DNA from: Chromera velia | Taxonomy: Eukaryota > Sar > Chromeraceae | DNA length: 64,000 nucleotides | Assembly (NCBI GenBank): GCA_018398765.1 | Contig: JAHBMJ010005759.1 | Coordinates: forward strand, 1 to 64,000 | Direction: 5' to 3' | Shown: piece after piece, positions 24,147-33,900 of the stretch | Position numbering within the stretch: the first letter of the stretch is position 1 | How the letters are laid out: every line of letters starts with the position of its first letter | Position numbers and translations under genes: made by a program | Notes under the pieces: model-generated | Seen by the model: the letters and a program-made list of their open reading frames with translations, nothing else | The model's database searches: none | What the model was told of the DNA's origin: nothing

Positions 24147-27100
24147 CACTTATTTTCTTTGTTTGTTGCTTTCTGTCTTCCTTCCGTCCGGTTGAAATCA
24201 TATGTGGTTTGTTTGCAGTCTGTATGTTCACTCCATCTCTTTCTCCTTTTTTCTGTCCCTGTAAAATACTGAGCCGGAGCTTGCGCAACACTTGACGACG
24301 ATATCTGCATTACGGTTGACCTTCCCCGCTTCTCTTTTCTGGCGACAAAACATGTCCATCGTTCTATCTGCCTGCCCCAAGCTAGCTGACCTTTCTGGTG
24401 CTTTTCGACGATTTGATTCCTCTCGGCCTCTTCTTTGGCCGTGACTGAGAAAGGCTTCCGAGCTCTGACTCTAAGTAACTCGTGGTTTCGGTCGCTGTCT
24501 TGTTTGTTCCAAGCCGTCTTTCCACCATTTCCACATTGAGCTCGGCTTGAGACTTTCGACGTCTTTTCTCCTGCAAAAGGCTAATACACGAGCCGCTTTC
24601 TTCCTCTCTTCCCTTTTGCTTTTCCTATAATCCCACTGGAGTCCTCTTTCAGAAAAAAGGAGCGAACACTTGCATAGCTCTGGTCAGAGATTCACAAAAA
24701 GAGAATGAGAAAGAGACTAACAGAAAGCACACCCAGCCCTATTAAAAAAGAAAAAAAGGGAGATCATACTTCACTGGAGAAAGGCAAACAGAAGAGGTTA
24801 AGACCGTCCTCTTTAGACTTGATCTCTCCAAGCTGTTCTCTCTTTCAGGCATGAGTCGTTGGACGATTACTTGAGATACAGAGGAGAGCATCACACAACG
24901 TGTTGACTCTAAAGAACATGCACGGAAAAAGGAAGCACATACAGAAAATGAATACTGCTGGCTTACCGCTGCCTCCGACCCCGCCTTGGAGAGTCTCCGA
25001 ATCGCCGTTGCTAGTTTTTTTAGCATAAGCACAGAGCCTCTCTGGGGGATCGTGATACCGTCTCTTGAGTTCTCGGCACTCCCTCCTTCACTTTCCTTCT
25101 TGTCCCCAGAGGACCCTCTGCTGCTGGCAACGTCGGACTTCCCGTCGTCGTCTGCATGCTCGAGGGCTTCTGTGAGTCTGTCTAACTCATCCAGGTCGAT
25201 GTTCTTGATCTCCCGCTTTCCCGATACACTCCTCCCATCAGATGCGGCACTGCCCTCCGAGGCCATCGACATCGACCTGTGAAATTTGGAGGCGACTTGT
25301 CGAAGGCTCATTTGACGTTTGAAGGCTCCTGTCGCAGGGGAGTCGTCCTCGTCCTTGCTCACGCTAGACTGCACGCACGTCATTTGAGTGGTCAGTTGTC
25401 GTAATTGAGCATTCATATGCAGCAGCATTACGAAAAATGAAACGCAGGAAGAAAGGAAGGGAGGAAGGAAGGAAGGGGGAGTGACCCAAATTAACAATAG
25501 TAAATTGCCCATAGGCTTGCTCTGGTCGAGATGCCGGCATAAATTCTTGTCTCGTGATCCTCTGAGACAATTATTTCTTTTGTTTCTTTCTTTCTGACCT
25601 TTCTCTTTCTTTCCGCCCCACCTTCCCCCTCCCGACCTTCCTTCCTTCCTTCCTTCCTTCTTTCCTCTTTCACTCCCTTCCTCCCTCCCTTCCTCCCTCC
25701 CTCTCGACCTTTCTTCCTTTCTTCCTTGTTTCGTCTTTCCTTCTTTCCTTTCTTCTTCCCTGTTTTGATTCTATAAGTCCTTTCTTCTTCCCTTCCTTCT
25801 TGAGTCCCTCTGTTCCTTCTTTCTTGTCCACTCACGGATTCTTGCTTCTCCACTGAGTACGTGCTGTAGTTCCCGTGCGACTGATCGTCTGACATATTGG
25901 AAGGTGAAGGTGCTGCAGCCAGACAGAAACACAAAAGAAGGAGAAGAAGAAGAAGAAGAAGAAGAAGACGACGACGACGAAATCGTGCATGCATGCTGCA
26001 AACGCAACAGAGGAGAAGCTCAAGGCCGTCGCGCACACAAAAAAGGAGGAGGAGGAAGAGGAAGGAAATCGAAAGAAGGGGAAGAAAGAGAAAATGAATT
26101 CAAAGGCAAAGGAAGGAACCAAAAAGGAAAGCACCAGCTGCAAAACACCGTAGTCATCGGAAATGCTTCCCCATGGCTTTCTCAGCGTACGGTGACGCAC
26201 AGCTGCGGTAAAGCTCGATTCCTTTCAGGTCTGACCACAGAGAGGTGCAAAGACTGAAAAGGGAGGAAGCCAATAAGTCGGTGTATTTATCCATTGACCC
26301 ACACACCGACCCTCAGACGGCTGCGGATTGTCGAAGTCCAGATCTGCACCCGCAAAGTCGGCGAAGAATGCAGTACCGTCCTCTGCCTTGGTCTTTGCTG
26401 CCAGCTGCACATATCCATTCAAGTACTTTCACTATCACGAAGGAGTAACGGATGCTTCGTTAGTGATTCTGCACAGAGGGGAACTCTGCACAACCCGAAA
26501 AGTGCTCAGATGGACAAGATTGAAGGCACATGAATGTTCTTCTTATGTGTTTCTTTTGAGCCTCACCAATGAGTTTGCTGCCATTTTGAACCATTTGTAT
26601 TGTTTTGAATCCCTCCCGCAGGGGAAACAGAGAGAGAGAAAATGTGTCCGAATGTATCGCGCTCGGCAGATGAGAAGCTAGTTTCACAGTCACTGTCCTG
26701 CATGAGAAAAAGGGCGAAGTTGCCGACGTTTTCCAAGGAAGCAGGCAAGGAATTTGATTTTTAGGGTCCGTGAGTTGAGTGCTTCTGCTAATCTTCTCAC
26801 TCATCAGTCGCTGTCGGAAATAAACGCACAAAGTTTCGTTTCTCATCGTAACACACATCTGTCGATTCGTTTCCCTCTGTCGGCCTTCTTTGGCTAACTG
26901 ACCAAGTAGTCCTCTGCAACCGCTGCCTCGAGGACCTTCCAGCTGTCCTGCAGATTGATGCATACAGAGAGAGAGAGAGATGAAGAGGGGGGAAGGAGAA
27001 GGAAAACAATCAGAAGAGGGGGGAAGGAGAAGGAAAACAATCAGTGGTCAAAAACATTTTGGAGCAGAAAGGATGTCGTTTTGGCGTTCAACAAAAAGAG

Positions 27101-29272
27101 AGAGGGGTAGTGTAATATTGGCAAAAAATACATCCAAATTGATTAACAAGGGCTGCTGCTGAAAGGGGCCGAAAGCAAACAAAAGAGAGTTGCTGACTGC
27201 CGAAAAAGAATTCTCACTCGAACTGGGCGCAGTGCTCTCTACCACCCCTCCGCCCCCCCCCCCCCCNCCCCCCCCCCCACCTTCTCTCTCTTTCACACAC
27301 ATACACACACACAGAGAGAGAGAGGGAGAGAGAGCGAGAGAATGTGACCTCTATTCGACCTACCTCCATGATCAAAAAGTCCCTGCACACCCAGAGCGAA
27401 ACACAGACAGGCAGGCAAAAACACAGAAGGACAGGGAGTCATGCGAGGGACATTCAGGGTTTATCAGAACCGACGCAGGAGACCTCAACTTTTTTCTCTC
27501 ACAGAGCTCAGAGGAGAACCGCATGCAAGGCTGCGGCTGACTGACAATTTACAATTGCAGGCCGGCAGGCAGGCAGGGCTAAAACAGAAATCAGAAAAAT
27601 AGCTCGTCGGTAAAGAAGCTTCTCAATGGATCTTTCTCTCACGTCTCCACTTTCGCAAGCTCATCTGACGACACGAGGAGAGACATCCAGTTTTTATTCA
27701 CGAAAGAGCACCTCCGATCAGTTGACAAAAGAAAACAAGAGGAACACGGGGAGCAAAAGAAAAGGAGGAGACATACACCCACAACATACTTACTCCCTAT
27801 TCCAGAAAGTTTTGGATTCTTCGATCAACGCAAAGCTTTTTTGTTTTCTGTATAAAGTAAATACAGACAACATACTTACTCCTTATTCCAGAAACTTTTG
27901 GATTCTTTGATCAACGCAAAGCTTTTTTTTTCTGTATGAAAGTAAATACAGACAACACACTTACTCCTTATTCCAGAAAGTTTTGGATTCTTTGATCAAC
28001 GCAAAGCTTTTTTTTTTCTGTATGAAAATAAATACAGACAACACACTTACTCCTTATTCCAGAAAGTTTTGGATTCTTCGATCAACGCAAAGCTAAAGAG
28101 CCACTCGTAGGCGCTCTGTTGTTCCCGACTCAACCCGACCCCCGTGCTCTGCAGGAGGGCCGACAGAAGAGAAGAAAAGAAAGGACAAGAGAAGAACACG
28201 GCTGACAAAAAAAAAACAAGATCAGACGAGAAACAAAAGGGTACATCGAATCATCAATCAATTAATTCGACAAAAACTGAAAAGACGAGCAGGCGGATGA
28301 AAAAAGCAAAGGCTGTAAGTACTACACAAAGCACGAGAGAAACAAAGAAGAAATGGAAAGAAAACAAAGGAAAAACGAACTAACGAACATGCCAACGGCA
28401 ATCCTGAGTAATAGCAAGGAAAGAGCAGGCATTGCCAAGACTACCCTGACCGTCATGTCCACACAGAAAACACAGGAACAGAGAAAAGTCAATCTCCGTT
28501 TCTCGCAAAAATGTTCAGCATATGACTTTCCAAAAAGTCAAAATAGATCCGCACAGTACTGACCGTGGAGACTTGATGCAGCGTGACGATGCACACGATT
28601 GCAGTCTGCATGCAGAAGATTTTGCAAAAACCATTTCATGCATCAAAGAAGGCGTCCTGAACATTACGGTATACAGGTGCGGGAGAGAACTAAACCAGCT
28701 GAATGAGGAGCTTCGCTTTTATTTTGCTTAGCCATCAAGATTCTCTCTGTTCAACGTTTATCAGTATGTCAATCTTCACTTCTGCCTTTCTGCCTCCGTG
28801 CTTTTCTTTTTCTCAAGTTCCCCTGTCTACATCGGAAAAGGCAGTCTAGTTTTTCGTTGCTGTCGCTGGGTCACATCGGAAAAGTGTCCTTCATTTCTAT
28901 TCCACTGAGCCCTTCTGTCTTCTCTACAACCCACCTTCTCAATATCAGGGATAGCCCCGAATCGGTGGAAACTGTTCTGCAGCCTCAGGCCGAGGGACCA
29001 CGTCCGACCATTCAGTCTTTCCCGGTTGCTGACAGCTGCTAGTAGAGTGTCCAGCATGTCTATCAGGTCCGCAGCAAGCAGCTGCACATCCATGCATCAA
29101 AAGACACATTTTGCATAAGTTGGAGATTTTGTCTGTCAAACAAATAAACAAAACACAATGAAGACGAAACCCACCCTTCAGAAGCGCTCTGAGCTCATGA
29201 ATCCTGAATAAGATTCTTGTCACACGAAAAGACGTAACAGCGTTGTGCTGCACTCATGAAATCGTGCCGAAA

Positions 29273-29319
<47 letters not shown>

Positions 29320-30848
29320 GGAGAGAGAGAGAGAGAGAAAGAAAGAAAGAAAAAAAGGAAGAAAAACGAGCGAGAGACAAAATCAATCAAAATGTTGATT
29401 TCATCCCCGCCTGCACCAACTGACTGACTGACCATGAAGACCCGATCGTTCCTCACCAACTTCAACCTGTCTCCTTCCAACCCTCCATCCTCCTCTGTTA
29501 ACACCAAATTCTTTTGTCTCTCTTCGACAGCTCGCTGTGACAAATTCCCTGCAAGGAAAAAAGAGGTTCACAGTACTTTGACTTTTGTGCAGAGTATGTG
29601 TTGGAGGACAGTCTGACACACAGAGAGCGAAACTCAAAAAATGTGCAAATGACCAGCCATCAAACTCTCGACAAAACTGACATTTGCTTGTCTGTCGGCA
29701 TGCTGCGAGTCCTCGTTTGGCCATCATCACGCTTTTTTCCTCCCTCCCTCCCTCCCTTCCTTCCTTTCTTCCTTTCTTCCTTTCTTCCTTTCTTCCTTCC
29801 TTCCTTCCTTCGCTTTTATGTCTCTTCAGGCAGCGTGTTCTGTTCTCAGCGCACTATTCCACACTTACCCGGTCTTTTCTCACGTGCAGCTGAGGAAGCA
29901 AATTATTCTCACACCACCATCTCTCTCACACCACCACCTCTCTCCTTGTCAGTCGGGAAAAGACACATCGAAATTGCGTATGCAGACAGACATATGGATG
30001 CATACTGACCTGCCAGCTTTGAAATGAAGGCCTCCTTTGTCACCAGCTCACCGAACGCCTGCAGACACACATCCATGGAAGGCTTGATGCAGTCGCTGTC
30101 AAGCCCACAAAGCCTCTCATTGGCACTCTTTCATTCGGCGATCAAAAAGAGCGAATCTCAGATTGACTCATAACGTTAGTTTCCTGCAGCAGAACACCTG
30201 CAGAAAAAGGTTGATTCAAAAAAATCAAGTTAAAATCCGATCCCTTCTCTTCTCTTCTCTTCTCTGACCCACACACACCCGTTGGTGGTCCTTGAGTGAA
30301 ATGATGTATCCCTCAGCCTTCTGAGTCTGCTCGATGAACACGTTGGTGAGCCTCTGCAGAGCCTTCTTCCAACTGTCGGCAACCTGCATCCATCCATCCA
30401 TCCGTGCATCCGTGTGAGGGAGGATGTGGAATTCAGTGCATGTGAGGGAATGAGAACGAAATTAAGCGAGATCAGTTCAGGGACTTGTGTGGAAGAGAAA
30501 GGGAATGAGATACACAGATCAGCAGACAGGGCAGAAAATGATCGGGAGCCAGACATGCACCCTCCTCTACCTACCGTTCCACTTTACCCTGTTCCCCTTT
30601 TCCATTCCTTGCCTCAATTGATAGATGCTCTCTCCACCTGCCTGCCTGCCTGCCTGCCTGATTGGTTGGGGACTGACCTCAGGGGTCCATTCATCTTCCA
30701 GAGTCTGCATGCATGGACACATACGGAGATCCAGGAAGGACCGCAGGGGGACAGGTAGGCGCATTGATTCATGTGTTTTTTGGTTAGTCAAGATTTCACA
30801 AGACCAACAGACGGACAAAGGGGCAGACAGACAGACAGACAGACAGAC

Positions 30849-30879
<31 letters not shown>

Positions 30880-30913
30880 GAGCCACACACACGACATACA
30901 TACATACATACAT

Positions 30914-30944
<31 letters not shown>

Positions 30945-33900
30945 CACAGACAGACAAAAGGGAGCGACACACACGACATGCATGCATACATGCAGACAGA
31001 CAGACAGACAGACAGACAGACCGACAGACCGACAGGCCGACAGACAGACCGACAGACCGACAGGCCGACAGACAGACCGACAGACAGACAGACAGACAGA
31101 CAGAGAAACTCGATTGTAAAAAGAAAAGTAGGATGAAGCGTCCGACTCAGAGAACGACTGGATACTGCACTTCACCCAAAGGCAGCCCGTTCGCAGCCAT
31201 TCACTGACTTACCTTTCGCGCTTAGTTTGACCCACCTGCTCTAAAGCATCCATCGCGGCGTTTGAGAGCCGCAGGTAGTCATCACTCTGCATGAGGAATG
31301 GAATGGGGGACATTCAATCAGGACTGTAGAGATAGACCGTCGAGTGCATTTTTCTTAATTCCAATCGCATTGGTATTGGTTGATTTATTCTTTGAGTGCT
31401 TTTTGCGGTCCGAAGGAATCTGCCGATGGAGATGCACTTTCTGACCAGTGAAGCCAGCACATGAGGATGAGCAAGTGGGATGGTCACTGAGGGGAGAAGA
31501 AAGTCGTATTTATGCGAGTCAGTGCTGTCTGTGTGTCACCCAGTCATTGTCTTTGCGGTCTGCCTCTCTTTCTGCTCTCCTGCCTCCCTACTACAGTTCC
31601 CTTCCCTTCTCTTCCCTTCTCTTCCCTTCACGGACCTTTAACCCGTAGTGTACTGAGCGGAGAATCCGGAGCTCGATCTCCAGCCTGTCAAGGTCAGCAA
31701 GCAAAAGAACATCAAGAGACAGGTAGACGTTTCGGGGAAGAAAAAGGAATATTCTCCAAGGTGCTTACTTGGAGAAGCACGGAGAGAAAACAAAGCCGTG
31801 TCAATCAGTTCCCGACATCTTGATTGAGATTTCTCTGGAGTTTCCTCCAGTCTCTTTTTCGCAACCTCAGCGATGCCCTCACTCGCTGTCTATTCATTTC
31901 ATCGATCAAAGGACCTATGCAGAGAGAGCACGGCGTTCTCCCTTTCTTTCTCGAAGACTGCATTGCGGACTGCATTAGTGGCTGACTCGATGCTTTCCCA
32001 ATCAGGCGCAAAGGCGACGACCAAAGAGATCAGATCCTCCAAAGAAGTTGCAAGTCTCCGTCTCCCCTTGTGAAATTTTGGGGAAATTCCCGGGTGTGTA
32101 CAAGAGAGGAGGTCGCACTGCAAGAAAGCATTCGTCATCATCAGAATACACGTAGACGAGACAAACAGACAAAGATACAGAAGGAGAGAAGACAACAAAA
32201 CCAAACAAAGAGCAACTGAATGGACGTACGGAAGGCTCGGTCAGGAAATCGTGAAGTTGTGTCAAGACAGAAGACACATGGCTGTCTTCGTGCCCCATCT
32301 TCCACTGGCTTGGTTCTTCTGCACTTGCTTTTGTGTCTTGACCCCTCAGACGCGGCTCGGAAGCTCCGCGTCGCTGGCTGACAAAGAAAGAAAGAAACAA
32401 AAAAGCACGTGCCGACCGACCATGATGAGTCCAACAGAGGAGTCCTCAGTCTGTCTCTTCAACGCGAGACCCCAGGTTGCCTGCAGGCGGACAGATGAAG
32501 AAGGAAGGAGAGAGGAGGGAAGACAGGAAGGAAGGAATGAAGGAAGAAACGAGACAGAGGCCTATGCAGAGACGCATCGGGAGGACGAAAAGCTCGGGAA
32601 TAAGTCAGCAAGTTCACCCTTCAGGGCAGGCCCCAGCATGCAGTTTTGGCACCGTTGCGTTGGTCGATGGATGGTCTGCTGGTCGGCTGTGTATGCGTGT
32701 GCATGCATCTGCTGGTGACTGACCACGAGGATGCTTGCCATACTTTCCTCGGACAGTTGAATTGCCGGTTCTCCTTTGTTGCCCCCACTGCTCTGCGCTG
32801 AAGATTCCCATACGACTGCGAGCTCTCCGAGTGCCTCCGCGTTGGTTGGATTCAAACTTTCCGAAATCAGACGAGCCAATGCCGCCTGTTGCTTTTCTGC
32901 CTGGGTGCGGGTGCTACCATCGCTTGTAAGCCTTTGTGAGGCTTGGCGCTGAAACTGTCTGGCGACTTTGTCCAGTTCCATCATGGACCCCCTTCTCGAA
33001 CTTCTGCGCCTTTTCAAGTGGTCCTCGACACTTGTCGATGAAGGAAGGGACTTTTCTCGTCCTGGGGGTGTGAGAGACCTCTCTTTTACTGGGGTGAGGC
33101 AGGGGGGCGTCTCCTTTCTCCCCGAAGTTTGTCTCTCAATTTCGAGTCTGACCAGACTTGAGTCTAGGGTGGGCTTTCTGAAATTATTCCTTTTTGGCAT
33201 CGCAGAACTTTGTCGGACTGCATTGCTACCGAGGAGAGGGGGTCTGCCTACTCTGTCCTTCCTGGGAGCCTCAGATGATCCATCAGCAGAGGTGATGCCA
33301 GCAAAAGTTGTCTTTCTCGTTGCCATTCGGAGGAAGGGTTGGGCTTCCTCTGCCTCATAAGGGAGAGGCACCCGGCCACTTCCAGCGGAAGGACCAAAAA
33401 CCTCATTTTGCTGAGACACGGGGGGGGGAGGAAGAAGCCAGTCTGCCGCAGTACTGGCTGTTGCGGGCGGCGGATTGGAAGGGGACGGGGGCGCTGACCT
33501 GTACACAGTGGAACCGAGCGGTCCTAAAGAACTGGGGGGAGGAGGAGTTGCATGCGGAGGTGCTACTGCGGGAATATCGTCGGGCGGCATTTCACTATCT
33601 GAGTGTGTGCGAAAAGGCTGCGAGCTTCGTCTGCTTGGATGAGACAAAGTCAGATCTGAGTATCCGAAAGCATGGTTTAATGGGACAGCAATACCCAGAG
33701 GGGTTGCTCTTGGCTGGTCGTCTGGGGGTGCTTCAGAGTCTTCGTCTCCTAAAGGACCGAAAACCGTCCATTCTTGGCTGAGGTTTCCAAGCAAATGGGC
33801 GATACTCCTCGAAGCAGGTAGGTCTATGTCTGCATAACCAAAAGCGTGGTTGACTGGAACGGAGAGTGCAGTGTCTGAGGAGATGGAACCTCCCATTTGC

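Larger units (their letters stand above)
24391..32480 (-). other. Helical and acidic middle region (about residues 1116-1743)
   Basis: Eighteen small exons encode alternating helical and charged segments. Examples are [55 protein letters not shown] and [20 protein letters not shown]. The last continues to [17 protein letters not shown], which loosely resembles the E-F-G part of a globin and could be a first, degenerate globin-like fold. [17 protein letters not shown] looks like a globin A helix. The 402-nt exon 25,368-24,967 is Ser/Asp-rich with [19 protein letters not shown]. One exon (27,382-27,364) is only 19 nt long. Function unknown. Confidence 0.55.

Noticed and set aside
23751-24295. 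Long poly-Phe/Ser/Leu and poly-Lys/Glu open frames
   Set aside because: They are translations of the CTTT microsatellite on either strand.
26571-26703. Open segment between AG and GTGAGG in the giant gene
   Set aside because: None of its frames joins the flanking exons, which fit each other without it (26,947-26,903 to 26,404-26,311, phase 0). It could still be an unproductive alternative exon.
27781-28094. CRISPR-like array
   Set aside because: The repeats are directly adjacent with no unique spacers, in a eukaryotic intron, and derive from the neighbouring exon end.
30567-31175. Open frames rich in CLSVCLSV or QTDRQTD
   Set aside because: Translations of the CAGA array; the real coding in this area is the two small exons at 31,286-31,236 and 30,704-30,678.
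31774-31872. A possible exon of the giant gene ([16 protein letters not shown], good GTAAGC donor)
   Set aside because: Its phase fits neither neighbour, whereas exons 32,117-31,915 and 31,684-31,636 join directly in frame.
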